Below the pieces are notes generated by a model. It was not told the DNA's origin, searched no databases, and was given only the letters and a program-made list of their open reading frames with translations. A program made the position numbers and the translations under genes. From Chitinophagaceae bacterium (GTDB taxonomy: Bacteria > Bacteroidota > Bacteroidia > Chitinophagales > Chitinophagaceae), in NCBI GenBank assembly GCA_947452965.1, contig CANGEW010000008.1:1-64000 (forward strand): a stretch of 64,000 bases of DNA, read 5' to 3'. Position 1 is the first letter of the stretch; the number at the start of each line of letters is the position of its first letter. Shown piece after piece: positions 24,055-33,116 of this stretch.

Positions 24055-25002
24055 ATGAAGATTGGAATCGATATGATGGGTGGTGATTTTGCTCCCGAAC
24101 AAGCCGTGAAAGGAGTAATCTCTTTTTGTGAAACACAACCACAAAACACACATTTATTTTTATTCGGCGATGAACCCAAAATCGCTTCTTTATTACAAAA
24201 TAAAACGCTCCCAAAAGAAAAATACACTATCGTGCATGCACCTGAGGTAATTGAAATGCACGAACACCCAACAAAAGCCCTTAAAGAAAAACAACAGTCC
24301 TCCATTGCTATTGGCTTTCACATGCTTGCCACGAATGGTATTGACGCATTTATTAGCGCAGGCAATACTGGCGCCATGATGGTAGGTGCTTTGTTTAGCA
24401 TCAAAACAATTGAGGGCATCACACGCCCTACGATTGGAGCCTATATTCCCAGAGAAGATGGTTCATTGGGATTACTAGTAGATGTGGGATTAAATGCCGA
24501 TTGCAAACCAGAAAATCTTTCTCAATTTGCAACACTTGGCTCCTTATTTGCAGAACATATTCTGAATATCCCCAACCCCAAAGTGGGCTTGGTAAATATT
24601 GGTGAAGAAGAAGGCAAAGGAAATTTATTAGCACAGGCAACTTATCCTCTATTAAAAGAAAACAAACAAATTAATTTCATCGGCAATATAGAAGGAAGAG
24701 ATATCCTCATCAACAAAGCCGATGTAATGGTTTGCGAAGGTTTCACTGGCAACGTTTTGCTCAAAATGGCAGAAAGCGTTTACGATATCACAAAAAGGCG
24801 ACAAATACAAGACGAACATTTTGATCGTTTTAATTTTGAAGCATACGGAGGCGTTCCTGTATTAGGAGTGGCTAAACCCGTCATCATTGGACATGGTATT
24901 TCTCAATCCAGCGCATTCAAAAACATGATCCATATTGCAACTAAAATGATCTCCACCAACCTAACGGAAAAGATTACAAGTAGCTTCTCAAATACAATAT
25001 AA
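24055..25002 (+). CDS. plsX: phosphate acyltransferase PlsX
   Basis: Converts acyl-ACP and phosphate to acyl-phosphate for the first acylation in phospholipid synthesis. The protein starts MKIGIDMMGGDFAP, the signature of the family, then SAGNTGAMMV (about 101-110) in the active-site loop, and VGLVNIGEEEGKG (about 182-194) before the C-terminal lobe. The full length is about 315 aa, as expected. An ATG one codon upstream (24052) is equally possible. It follows rpmF; fab genes are not next to it in this window. Confidence 0.95.
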   Translation: MKIGIDMMGGDFAPEQAVKGVISFCETQPQNTHLFLFGDEPKIASLLQNKTLPKEKYTIVHAPEVIEMHEHPTKALKEKQQSSIAIGFHMLATNGIDAFISAGNTGAMMVGALFSIKTIEGITRPTIGAYIPREDGSLGLLVDVGLNADCKPENLSQFATLGSLFAEHILNIPNPKVGLVNIGEEEGKGNLLAQATYPLLKENKQINFIGNIEGRDILINKADVMVCEGFTGNVLLKMAESVYDITKRRQIQDEHFDRFNFEAYGGVPVLGVAKPVIIGHGISQSSAFKNMIHIATKMISTNLTEKITSSFSNTI

Positions 25003-25038
25003 TATTATTGTAAATTATTTATATACATAATAATATTA
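25000..25038 (+). terminator. weak AT-rich hairpin after plsX
   Basis: TAATATTATTGTA (25000-25012) can pair with TACATAATAATATTA (25024-25038) with a two-base bulge. The stem is almost all A-T, so as a terminator it is doubtful. The rest of 25003-25155 is very AT-rich with no other signal. Confidence 0.3.
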
Positions 25039-25155
25039 TTTGTTAAAATTCGCTTTTTTGTATTTTTTGTTTTGATTTTATTGGCTAAAATCAGTTAATT
25101 TGTTATACAAAATTTATCATTAAAACAAACAATTGAATTTTCTAAATTTTTGAGT

Positions 25156-25512
25156 ATGAAAAAAAATCTTCTTTTACTTACATTGATAATCCTTATTGCC
25201 AGTAGCTTGTTCGTTACAAGCTGTAAACATGATGTTACTTGTGATACTTTAGGTTTCAAACTCGAGGCCAATGCCACTAATGCTAGCGATGCAACAAGTG
25301 GAGATGGAAAATTAGAAATAAAATTAAATGGCGGAACAGGTTTTTCATGCCAAGTAACTCAACCTTATAACAATAATAATAGTGTTTTTGAAAGCACAGA
25401 AAGCAATGAAATATATAATATTACAGGATTAGATACAGGCACCTATACAATTACTGCCCGTAATTCTTTTGGCTGTATCAAATCGAATACAGTTGTTATC
25501 AGCGCGCCTTAA
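25156..25512 (+). CDS. lipoprotein with SprB-like repeat, 118 aa
   Basis: A lipoprotein: the hydrophobic signal ends in FVTSC, with lipidated Cys at about residue 24. The start at ATG 25156 (MKKNLLLLTL) is preferred over an in-frame TTG at 25150. The mature part is a single beta-rich domain. Its end, LDTGTYTITARNSFGC, matches the SprB-type repeat seen in gliding and adhesion proteins of Bacteroidota. The domain contains several cysteines. It leads a run of exported proteins on one strand. Function unknown. Confidence 0.65.
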   Translation: MKKNLLLLTLIILIASSLFVTSCKHDVTCDTLGFKLEANATNASDATSGDGKLEIKLNGGTGFSCQVTQPYNNNNSVFESTESNEIYNITGLDTGTYTITARNSFGCIKSNTVVISAP

Positions 25513-25570
25513 TTTAAAATCAATTATTACTTCATCCATTTATTGTAAAACTTAAACAATACGTAACAAC

Positions 25571-25930
25571 ATGAATCTATCTAAAACTTTAGCAGCTTTG
25601 CTAATTCTAACAACAACAGCAACTTGTTTATCGAGTTGCTACAAGGACAATGAAGAAACTTTGTATGGTATAAAAAAAGTTGACTGTGCAACCATAACAT
25701 ATAGCAACAATGTTCATGCAATCATCATAAATAAATGTGCCACTCCTGGTTGCCATAATCAAGGAGGCACATCTCCAGAGTTAGGAACTTACGATCTCGA
25801 TAAAGCAAGTATTGTAAGAATTGTTGCAAGAGCTGTCACTCTTAAAACGATGCCTTCATCTGGTCCACTTAGCAGTGCCGATCAAGCAGCTATCCAATGC
25901 TGGTCAGACGCTGGAGCTCCTAATAATTAA
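25571..25930 (+). CDS. cytochrome c-like lipoprotein, 119 aa
   Basis: A lipoprotein (lipobox LSSC, Cys 23) with a small cytochrome-like domain. The haem site is C56-x4-C61-H62 (CATPGCH), a variant with four residues between the cysteines instead of two. M94 in KTMPSSG is the probable distal axial ligand. The last segment, LSSADQAAIQCWSDAGAPNN, matches the C-terminal helix of such Bacteroidota domains. It would carry electrons at the outer or inner membrane surface. It is followed 19 bases later by the OB-fold gene and belongs to the redox cluster. Confidence 0.75.
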   Translation: MNLSKTLAALLILTTTATCLSSCYKDNEETLYGIKKVDCATITYSNNVHAIIINKCATPGCHNQGGTSPELGTYDLDKASIVRIVARAVTLKTMPSSGPLSSADQAAIQCWSDAGAPNN

Positions 25931-25949
25931 TCAGAAAAAATATATTGAT

Positions 25950-26417
25950 ATGAAAAAATGGAAAAAAAACTTGCTCATCCTATTTGTAATAGGTATTGTA
26001 GCGGCTGCTGTGGTATTGTATATTGCCACCAAAAAGCCGGCAACCGGTGCCGATACAAAAGCTGTTGCTGAAATGAAAGCAGATAAATTATTTACTGATC
26101 TTAACAGCAACCACAAACAATTTGACTCGCTTTACAATAATAAAAATATTGCTATCAGTGGCAAAATCAAAGAAATTGATGAAGCTACCGCTCACGTTTT
26201 TATTCAAGGTGGGGAGTCTTTTTCAGTTAACTGCAGTTTCGACAGCACACAATTTGCAAAAATAAAATCAACACTAAAAGTAGGTGAAGAAGCCAATATT
26301 AAAGGCATTTACACAGGTTGTGATGGATTTGATGCATCAGCCGCCTCTGATGGCTTAGATATGCTTTCGAGTGAAAAATCAGCACAACTAAAAACTTGCG
26401 GACTTAATAAACCTTAG
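25950..26417 (+). CDS. membrane-anchored OB-fold (tRNA_anti-like) protein, 155 aa
   Basis: The start is ATG 25950 (MKKWKKNLLIL); the longer frame upstream overlaps the cytochrome gene and is a shadow. An N-terminal transmembrane helix (about 7-24) anchors a domain of about 125 residues. Its pattern NKNIAISGKIKEID, HVFIQGG, VNCSFD and KVGEEANIKGIYTGC is typical of the tRNA_anti-like OB-fold of exported proteins. These bind unknown ligands; nucleic acid binding is not implied outside the cell. It lies between the cytochrome and YceI genes. Confidence 0.75.
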   Translation: MKKWKKNLLILFVIGIVAAAVVLYIATKKPATGADTKAVAEMKADKLFTDLNSNHKQFDSLYNNKNIAISGKIKEIDEATAHVFIQGGESFSVNCSFDSTQFAKIKSTLKVGEEANIKGIYTGCDGFDASAASDGLDMLSSEKSAQLKTCGLNKP

Positions 26418-26437
26418 TAACCTTTAAATTACATACA

Positions 26438-26989
26438 ATGAAAAAAATTCTTTTTATCTGCTTAACATTAGCATCCGTTTCACAACTTTCTGCTCAAAAA
26501 ATTTATATGTCTAAAACAGGTACTGCATGGTTTGATGCAGGTACAGGTATGGAGGATATTACCGGAACTAACAAATCTGTGATTTGTGCATTTAAGCCTG
26601 CTACAGGCGATATGCAATTCTCTGTAAAGATTAAAAGCTTTGAATTTTGGAGCCAATTATTACAAGAGCATTTTAACGAAAACTACATGGAAAGTGATAA
26701 ATATCCTAACTCTATTTTCAAAGGGAAGGTAACCAACATGGACAAAGTAAATGTTGCAAAAGATGGCACCTACCCTGTTACAGTTTCTGGCACATTAGAA
26801 ATACATGGTGTACAAAAACAAGTTGAAACGAAAGGCACCCTAAAAGTAGCCGGCGATAATATCAGCGCTACTTCAGAATTTGTAGTAGTGCTAGACGATT
26901 ACAAAATTGCTATCCCAAGTGTAGTAAAAGATAAACTTTCAAAAACGGCTAAAATCAAAATCAATTGCACCTTCACAGCACAAAAATAA
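26438..26989 (+). CDS. YceI family periplasmic protein, 183 aa
   Basis: A Sec signal peptide (MKKILFICLTLASVSQLSAQ) precedes a lipocalin-like YceI domain. Typical features are GTAWFDAGTGMEDI near 27, FSVKIKSFEFW near 62, and YPNSIFKGKVTNM near 95. YceI proteins bind isoprenoid-like lipids such as quinone precursors. Here it is placed between the OB-fold gene (20 bases upstream) and the DUF5777 gene (five bases downstream), consistent with a redox-related operon. Confidence 0.85.
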   Translation: MKKILFICLTLASVSQLSAQKIYMSKTGTAWFDAGTGMEDITGTNKSVICAFKPATGDMQFSVKIKSFEFWSQLLQEHFNENYMESDKYPNSIFKGKVTNMDKVNVAKDGTYPVTVSGTLEIHGVQKQVETKGTLKVAGDNISATSEFVVVLDDYKIAIPSVVKDKLSKTAKIKINCTFTAQK

Positions 26990-26994
26990 TTATC

Positions 26995-27915
26995 ATGCAA
27001 CACATTAAATCAAGTATACTTTCTTTAGCTTTCTTATTGGGATCCGCCACATTTCTATTTGCACAAGATGACATGTTGAGTGCCATAGAAAACAGTGGTG
27101 AAAAACCAGTAGAATTTGCGAATAATGCATTTAAATCTAGCCGAGTAGTCAATGGCCATTCTATGGAGTTTATTGGCGCCGGTGTACTCGACGTTAGAAT
27201 TCTACATCGCTTTAATTCAATTAATGAGGGACCACAAAGTTTATGGGGTTTAGACGGAGCTAAAATGCGTTTTGGCTTCGATTATGGCGTAACTAAAGAT
27301 TTAACCATTGGTGTAGGAAGAAGCACCTTGGATAAAGAATGGGATGGCTTTATAAAATACAGACCCTTACAACAACATACTGGCGGGAAACACCCCTCTC
27401 CTGTTTCATTGATTTGGATTTCGGGAATCACCGCCTTTACAAGAGATTTTGCTGAGCAAGACAGACCTAACTATTTCTCAAGCCGACTTGGTTTTTATCA
27501 CCAATTAATTATTGGCAGAAAATTCTCTGAGGCATTCAGTGCACAAATTGCGCCAACTTTAGTGCATTTAAACATGGTTACAAATGCTGAAGACAAGAAC
27601 GATATCTTTGCTGTTGGCATAGGCGCTCGTTACAAATTCACAAAACGTACGGCATTCGTAGTTGACTATCATCACGTGTTTGTAGATAGAAACACATCTC
27701 AATTTAAAGGAACCGAAGACCCATTATCTATAGGATTTGATATTGAAACAGGTGGGCACGTTTTCCAATTACATTTCTCTAACGCTGAAGGAATGAATGA
27801 AAAAGCATTTATTACTAATACAAGAAACTCTTGGGGTAAAGGAGAAATTAAATTTGGATTTAACCTATCAAGAGTATTTACTTTAGTAGAAAAGAAAAGT
27901 CTAAAAGAAAAATAA
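26995..27915 (+). CDS. DUF5777 outer-membrane beta-barrel protein, 306 aa
   Basis: The start is ATG 26995 (MQHIKSSILSLAF), giving a clean signal peptide cleaved after FLFAQ. The mature protein is rich in alternating aromatic strands, with NAFKSSRVVNGHSMEF, VLDVRILHRF, GLDGAKMRFGFDYGV and KYRPLQQ. These are typical of DUF5777, a beta-barrel family of Bacteroidota. The end (IKFGFNLSRVFTL plus lysines) fits an outer-membrane strand. The family commonly accompanies YceI and Rieske or cytochrome genes. It is five bases from the YceI gene, and the Rieske gene follows after four bases. Confidence 0.8.
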   Translation: MQHIKSSILSLAFLLGSATFLFAQDDMLSAIENSGEKPVEFANNAFKSSRVVNGHSMEFIGAGVLDVRILHRFNSINEGPQSLWGLDGAKMRFGFDYGVTKDLTIGVGRSTLDKEWDGFIKYRPLQQHTGGKHPSPVSLIWISGITAFTRDFAEQDRPNYFSSRLGFYHQLIIGRKFSEAFSAQIAPTLVHLNMVTNAEDKNDIFAVGIGARYKFTKRTAFVVDYHHVFVDRNTSQFKGTEDPLSIGFDIETGGHVFQLHFSNAEGMNEKAFITNTRNSWGKGEIKFGFNLSRVFTLVEKKSLKEK

Positions 27916-27919
27916 CATA

Positions 27920-28345
27920 ATGGACAGAAAAGATTTTCTATCTTCTATTGGACTATCTGCAGCTGCATTACTAGTGGGAGGATGCTTGGGGGGATGTGAG
28001 AAAGAAGATGCACCTAACCCTGCGTCTGTTGATTTTACAATTGATTTGTCGCAAAGTGAGTTTGCAAGTTTAAGAAACATTGGCGGATCTGTATATAAGA
28101 ATAATATTATCATTGCTAAAAACAATAATGGCACTATCGTTGCGTTTACCCAATTTTGCAATCATGAAGGTGCTGTATTGAATTATGTAAACTCAACCAA
28201 TCCTTTTTATTTTAGATGCCCCAGACATGGCGCCACCTTTGAACAAAATGGAAATGGCACATACACTAGTCCAGGCGTTTCAAGTTTGTACCAATACACG
28301 GTTACTCAAGATACTAACAATAGCAATCTGTTCAGAATTCATTAA
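27920..28345 (+). CDS. Rieske [2Fe-2S] protein, 141 aa
   Basis: An exported one-electron carrier. The two iron-sulfur motifs are C80-x-H82 (FCNHEGAV) and C100-xx-H103 (RCPRHGATF). The N-terminus (MDRKDFLSSIGLSAAALLVGG) looks like a signal with a lipobox-like GGC, so the protein may be a lipoprotein at Cys 22 or 26. It is not part of a bc-type complex gene set here. It is the last gene before the terminator at 28371. Confidence 0.9.
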   Translation: MDRKDFLSSIGLSAAALLVGGCLGGCEKEDAPNPASVDFTIDLSQSEFASLRNIGGSVYKNNIIIAKNNNGTIVAFTQFCNHEGAVLNYVNSTNPFYFRCPRHGATFEQNGNGTYTSPGVSSLYQYTVTQDTNNSNLFRIH

Positions 28346-28370
28346 TGATTCTCTCATATTATTTTGACAA

Positions 28371-28402
28371 AATAACCTCCCTCTGTGGAGGTTATTTTTT
28401 TT
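28371..28402 (+). terminator. terminator of the redox operon
   Basis: AATAACCTCC (28371-28380) pairs perfectly with GGAGGTTATT (28387-28396), loop CTCTGT, followed by a long T run. Confidence 0.9.
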
Positions 28403-28515
28403 CTTCTCATCACTGTCATACGATTGTCATTTTATAGCAAATTATTGGAATTAAAGAAGCAAATAAACGCAACTGAAAATTACTATTATGATATTTGCAT
28501 CCTTAATTAAAAACA

Positions 28516-30663
28516 TTGAGGAAGATTATCTTTATATTATTCCTGTTTAGTATACAATTTGGCTGGTCTCAAACCGACTCAAGCAGTAACAAAAAGCTAT
28601 TAGAAGAAATCGTGGTTACCTCCAATCGAACTGCTACAAAAAAATGGGACGCGGCCATTCCAATCGGCATAGTTTCTAAAAAATATATTCAACTAACTGG
28701 GTCATTAAAATTGCAAGATATTCTGCAAGAACAAACAGGAATTACTATTGTAAACAGCACACTATCTACTTCCTTAAGTGGCTATCCCAACCCATTTGGC
28801 CAGGGAATTCAAATGGAAGGACTCGATCCTGCTTACACAGCAGTTTTAGTAGATGGAGAGCCATTAATTGGAAGAAATGCGGGCATCCTAAAATTGGGAC
28901 GAATTGCTACAGGCAATATCAGCCAAATTGAAATTGCAAAAGGTCCCACATCTTGCCTATATGGTAGTGAAGCTTTGGCTGGCGTAATTAATATTATTAC
29001 AGAAAAACCAACCGCAGAAGAATTGAATTTGCAATTGTATGCAGCAGGCAATTCAACGTTTTCTCAAACGATTTCATATTCAAATCTAATTCACAAAACA
29101 TCCGTTCAAGCTTTTGTAAACAGATACTCTACGGAAGGTTACGATTTAGACCCTTCTATTTATGGAAAAACCATAGACCCTTATACCGATTGGAATGCCT
29201 GCCTGAAAATAAATGCTGCACTTTCCAAAAAAACTGATTTATTGTTTTCACTAAAAAACTACTACTCAAAACAAACAAACGACTATCAAATCTATTGGCA
29301 AAATAATCCTACTATCGTTAATGGATATACTACAGAGACTGATAAAACTTTATTTGTCCAATTAAAACATCAATTAAGTACTAAGTCAACCATTCAAATT
29401 CGTACTTACTTTGATAATTACAACAATACTTCTTTTGTTAATTTAAAAAACACAGATTACACATTTGATGAAACCAGCTTTGATCAAACCATCATCAAAC
29501 CAGAAATACAATTAGAGCATGAAGGCTCCTTTCACAAATATATTTTAGGTGGCGGCACTAATTTTGAAACGATCGACGCATCTCGGTATGCAGGAAAAAA
29601 AGCGGTTCAAACTACTTATGCTTTTTCTCAAAACGAATGGTACCTTTTTCAGAAAAAACTGGTACTCAATGCAGGCATTCGTATTGATAAGAGAACGGAT
29701 TTTGACGCCAACTTAAGTCCTAGAATTTCAACAGCCTTCAAGCCCAACAACCATATAAAACTTATGGCATCAGCCGGATACGGATTTAAAGCTCCCGACT
29801 TTAGGCACATGTACCTGAGCTTCAATAACAGCCAAATAGGATACGCTCTGATTGGAAACAATATTCTAGCAGAGCAGTTAGAAAGTATGCAACAGAATGG
29901 TGTTTTAGACCCCTCAATTAACATTAATCCGTACCTACAATTACCCACATTACTTCCTGAAAAATCATTTGGCACAAGTATAACTGCAACGTATAGAAGC
30001 AAAAAAATTCAGATTGAGTTAAGTGTATTTAGGAATGATATTGACAACTTAATAGATGTATATATTTTGCCATTTACAAAAATGAACAATGGTCAGATAT
30101 ATAGTTACCACAACGTAAATAAAATATTTACACAAGGCATAAACGCTGAAATAAAGGTAGATCTGTTTAAAAATATATCACTTTTTGCAGGTTATCAATA
30201 TTTGGAGGCTAAAGACAAATCAGTTTTGGATTTAATTAGAAATCATAAAAAAATCAAGCTCGACCCCATTACCTTTCGCGAATCACTTGTTTCTGAAAAT
30301 GATTATATTGGTCTGCCTAATCGATCTGCCCATACTTTTACATCAAAAATTCTTTGGCAAAATAACAAATACCATTTTGATGCCTTCCTTCGCATTTCTT
30401 ATAGAGGACCTTATGGCTATAAAGACATCAATGGAGACGACATTATTGACGATAATCGTGAATTAGCATCAGGTTATACTAACATCAATTTTTCTGCTAG
30501 AAAACAATTTTCCAATCAGCTTTCTGTTCAAATTGGAGTTGATAATGCTGGAAATTACACCAACCCTGTAGAAATGCCCAATATTGCCGGAAGGATATAT
30601 TTTATCAATTTCAATTATTCAATTAATCAATTATTTAATAAATCACAAAAAAATCAATTATGA
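28516..30663 (+). CDS. TonB-dependent receptor, probably haem uptake, 715 aa
   Basis: An outer-membrane gated channel. A TTG start at 28516 gives a good signal peptide (MRKIIFILFLFSIQFGWSQ); no ATG lies upstream in frame. The TonB box region is near EEIVVTSNRT. The plug domain (about 48-165) includes LQDILQEQTGI, VDGEPLIGRNAG and GPTSCLYGSEALAGVINIIT, as in BtuB/HmuR-type plugs. The barrel ends in a typical terminal strand. The downstream gene overlaps its stop (ATGA) and encodes an HmuY-like lipoprotein, so haem is the likely substrate. That substrate is inferred from this context. Confidence 0.88.
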   Translation: MRKIIFILFLFSIQFGWSQTDSSSNKKLLEEIVVTSNRTATKKWDAAIPIGIVSKKYIQLTGSLKLQDILQEQTGITIVNSTLSTSLSGYPNPFGQGIQMEGLDPAYTAVLVDGEPLIGRNAGILKLGRIATGNISQIEIAKGPTSCLYGSEALAGVINIITEKPTAEELNLQLYAAGNSTFSQTISYSNLIHKTSVQAFVNRYSTEGYDLDPSIYGKTIDPYTDWNACLKINAALSKKTDLLFSLKNYYSKQTNDYQIYWQNNPTIVNGYTTETDKTLFVQLKHQLSTKSTIQIRTYFDNYNNTSFVNLKNTDYTFDETSFDQTIIKPEIQLEHEGSFHKYILGGGTNFETIDASRYAGKKAVQTTYAFSQNEWYLFQKKLVLNAGIRIDKRTDFDANLSPRISTAFKPNNHIKLMASAGYGFKAPDFRHMYLSFNNSQIGYALIGNNILAEQLESMQQNGVLDPSININPYLQLPTLLPEKSFGTSITATYRSKKIQIELSVFRNDIDNLIDVYILPFTKMNNGQIYSYHNVNKIFTQGINAEIKVDLFKNISLFAGYQYLEAKDKSVLDLIRNHKKIKLDPITFRESLVSENDYIGLPNRSAHTFTSKILWQNNKYHFDAFLRISYRGPYGYKDINGDDIIDDNRELASGYTNINFSARKQFSNQLSVQIGVDNAGNYTNPVEMPNIAGRIYFINFNYSINQLFNKSQKNQL

Positions 30664-31241
30664 AAAAAGTAATTCTTTTTGCTGCCTTAGCGGTTACTGT
30701 TATGAGTTCTTGTTTTAAGTCTGACACACAAACTGAAAACAGTTCGCAATCCGACACCGGAATAATCAAAAAAATAACTGTGCCTTTTAGCACATCAGGT
30801 AAATACAAATTATTCAGATTAGTTGATTCTTCTTATGTATTAAACAGCGACTCTGCAACATCAAGTTGGGATTTCGGAATGAGAAGAGCTACGTTGATTT
30901 TTAACAGTGCTTCAAGTGGACCAGGTCAGGGGGCAGTTATTTTGGAAAATGCAACATTTGCAAGTGTCACCAGAGCTCCTTATGATGGATATGCTTTTGA
31001 TACCACAGCAAGCCAAAAAGCTATAAAAGATTATAGTTGGTATACATATAACCCTCAAACACGCGGATTTGATCCAATTGCAGGTAAAACTTTTGTTATT
31101 AAAACCGGAGAAGGTAGACATTATGCAAAAGTTCAATTTATTAAAGCAGAGTATGAGCCTTTTGTTGGCCCCATGCCCGTAAATATTATCTACACTTTTA
31201 GATATTATTACCAAGCAGATGGGAGTGTGAACTTTTTTTAA
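30660..31241 (+). CDS. HmuY-like haem-binding lipoprotein, 193 aa
   Basis: A lipoprotein: the signal ends VMSSC, with lipidated Cys 17. The beta-sheet domain starts KLFRLVDSSYVLNSDSATSSWDFGM (residues about 47-71), the region that defines the HmuY family with its strand-and-WD pattern. In Porphyromonas HmuY captures haem and passes it to the receptor HmuR. The ATG overlaps the stop of the TonB-receptor gene by four bases, a translational coupling that strengthens the pairing. Haem-ligating residues cannot be confirmed by eye. A strong terminator follows. Confidence 0.82.
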   Translation: MKKVILFAALAVTVMSSCFKSDTQTENSSQSDTGIIKKITVPFSTSGKYKLFRLVDSSYVLNSDSATSSWDFGMRRATLIFNSASSGPGQGAVILENATFASVTRAPYDGYAFDTTASQKAIKDYSWYTYNPQTRGFDPIAGKTFVIKTGEGRHYAKVQFIKAEYEPFVGPMPVNIIYTFRYYYQADGSVNFF

Positions 31242-31260
31242 ATATCCATTTGATTTCTAT

Positions 31261-31290
31261 AAAGAAGGGCTATAACAATAGCCCTTCTTT
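31261..31290 (+). terminator. terminator of the receptor-HmuY operon
   Basis: AAAGAAGGGCTA (31261-31272) pairs perfectly with TAGCCCTTCTTT (31279-31290), loop TAACAA, followed by A/T-rich sequence. Confidence 0.9.
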
Positions 31291-31444
31291 ATTTTATTTA
31301 CTATAATAAGTTTCGAGAACGTTATTGTAGTTATTTTTTGCCTTTTTATTAAACATGTTGATAAAAAAAAAGTCTACTTTTACGTTGAATTAAGAGATTT
31401 TATATACATTTAGCAATAAATTTTAATAGATCAAACCTATAAAC

Positions 31445-33049
31445 ATGAATAAAAAACTCGCAAGTGCAATTTTGTTTGCCTTTTCATTTCATTGTGCATC
31501 AGCACAACTTTACATCAACAGTGCTCAACTTACCATCCAAACAGGTGCAAGTGTAGTAGTTCAAGGTGATGTGACTAGTAATACTAACATTTTAGGAGAT
31601 GGAAAAATTGTTTTAAACGGATCAGCGGCTCAAAACGTAAGTATGAGCGGTAATACTATTCCTAATCTAGAAGTGAATAATACTGCGAATGCTACCCTTA
31701 CATCAGATGCTAGAATAGGCTCAAGTATAGTTTTTACTAATGGTAAAATCGTTGCAGGAAATTACAATCTAACTCTATCAGATGTTGCAACTGCTTCTGG
31801 AATGGCAGATAGTAAGTTTGTTGAAACATCTGGAACAGGCCAAGTTTATAAAGAACTTACAGCAAATGTAACCTCAAGCGAAATACCTGTGGGTGTAGGT
31901 ACGACTTATCGTCCAGCATTCTTAACCACATCTGGAACTTATGCATCCGCAAAAGCAGGCTTCAAAGCTTCTGCGACAGCTGCAGCTGCAATGCCGGTAA
32001 GAATTTCTGACTACACAAATGCGTCATGGCCCGTTACTGTAACAGGTGTTACTGGAACTGTTAACGTTGCTGTAAAATATGTAGATCCAACTGATGTAGT
32101 GGGCACTGAATCAAATCTTAGAGGATACTTCTATAATGGCACTGATTGGTCATCAGCTGGAACCAGTAATGATGCAACTGCAAACAAAGTTGGGGTAACA
32201 GTCACTGGAGCTGGAGGAATTGTTACTGGAATGGATAAATTTGTTTTAGTGGGCGCTAGAGCTTTTCTACAAGGTTGTTATGTTGCAGGTACAGGTTTGA
32301 TGATTGATGTATTACGTTCTGCATCATATTTACCTACTACCGATCCTTACAGAGCCACTCCATACAGTACAAGTTTTACTCATGTAAATAATGCAACAAC
32401 AGAATCAGTTGTTGGTACTCCTTTTACCACGAATGCTACTGTAGCAGATAATATTGTTGATTGGGTTTACCTAGAATTAAGAAATACAAATGCTTCACCT
32501 GGAAATACAATTCTTCAAACTAGAAGTGCACTAATTCAAAGAGATGGTGATATCGTTGATGTTGATGGCGTAAGTCCAGTAACTTTCAACAATATTGCTG
32601 ATGGTAACTACGCATTAACTGTAAGACACAGAAATCATCTAGCTATCAGCAGCTCACCAACTGCAGGAAGTACTGCATTGGGAGAGGCAAAATCTACTGC
32701 TTATACAACAAAAGTGATTGACTTAAGAACGGCTCCATCTAACAAACTTTATGGAACAAGTACAGGTTATACCACTGCTGCTCACCCAACACTTACAACT
32801 GTAAATTTAATGTGGGGCGGTAATGCAAACAGCAATACAAATTCAAGATATTCTGGTGCCTCTAATGATAGAGCGGCTATATTAACAGATTTAGGCTCTG
32901 AACTTACAACTCAAACTGGTTACAAGCGTTCAGATTTGAATATGAATGGAACAGTTAAATATTCTGGTGCTGGCAATGATCGTGCATATTTATTATCAAC
33001 AGTATTGTCTTCAGAATTAACCGTTAGAACTCAACAAATTCCAAACTAA
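31445..33049 (+). CDS. secreted adhesin-like protein with C-terminal dockerin-like repeats, 534 aa
   Basis: A signal peptide (cleaved after CASAQ) precedes a beta-helix-like region (about 20-125, with QLTIQTGASVVVQGDV and NVSMSGNTIPNLEV). Two sandwich domains follow. The last 80 residues contain two related units, NSRYSGASNDRAAIL and NMNGTVKYSGAGNDRAYLL, resembling the Ca-binding loop repeats of dockerins. No type IX sorting domain is at the C-terminus. The next gene, 67 bases away, encodes a protein with a cohesin-like fold and a sorting domain, so the two may bind each other. The dockerin call is by pattern only. Confidence 0.6.
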   Translation: MNKKLASAILFAFSFHCASAQLYINSAQLTIQTGASVVVQGDVTSNTNILGDGKIVLNGSAAQNVSMSGNTIPNLEVNNTANATLTSDARIGSSIVFTNGKIVAGNYNLTLSDVATASGMADSKFVETSGTGQVYKELTANVTSSEIPVGVGTTYRPAFLTTSGTYASAKAGFKASATAAAAMPVRISDYTNASWPVTVTGVTGTVNVAVKYVDPTDVVGTESNLRGYFYNGTDWSSAGTSNDATANKVGVTVTGAGGIVTGMDKFVLVGARAFLQGCYVAGTGLMIDVLRSASYLPTTDPYRATPYSTSFTHVNNATTESVVGTPFTTNATVADNIVDWVYLELRNTNASPGNTILQTRSALIQRDGDIVDVDGVSPVTFNNIADGNYALTVRHRNHLAISSSPTAGSTALGEAKSTAYTTKVIDLRTAPSNKLYGTSTGYTTAAHPTLTTVNLMWGGNANSNTNSRYSGASNDRAAILTDLGSELTTQTGYKRSDLNMNGTVKYSGAGNDRAYLLSTVLSSELTVRTQQIPN

Positions 33050-33116
33050 TAAAAAGATTTGTATCACCTAAACCCAATACTACTATCAACAGTAAAAATG
33101 TAAACAACATAAACAC

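Noticed and set aside
26965-26994. Upstream start for the DUF5777 gene
   Set aside because: It would overlap the YceI gene and spoil the signal peptide; ATG 26995 gives a standard one.
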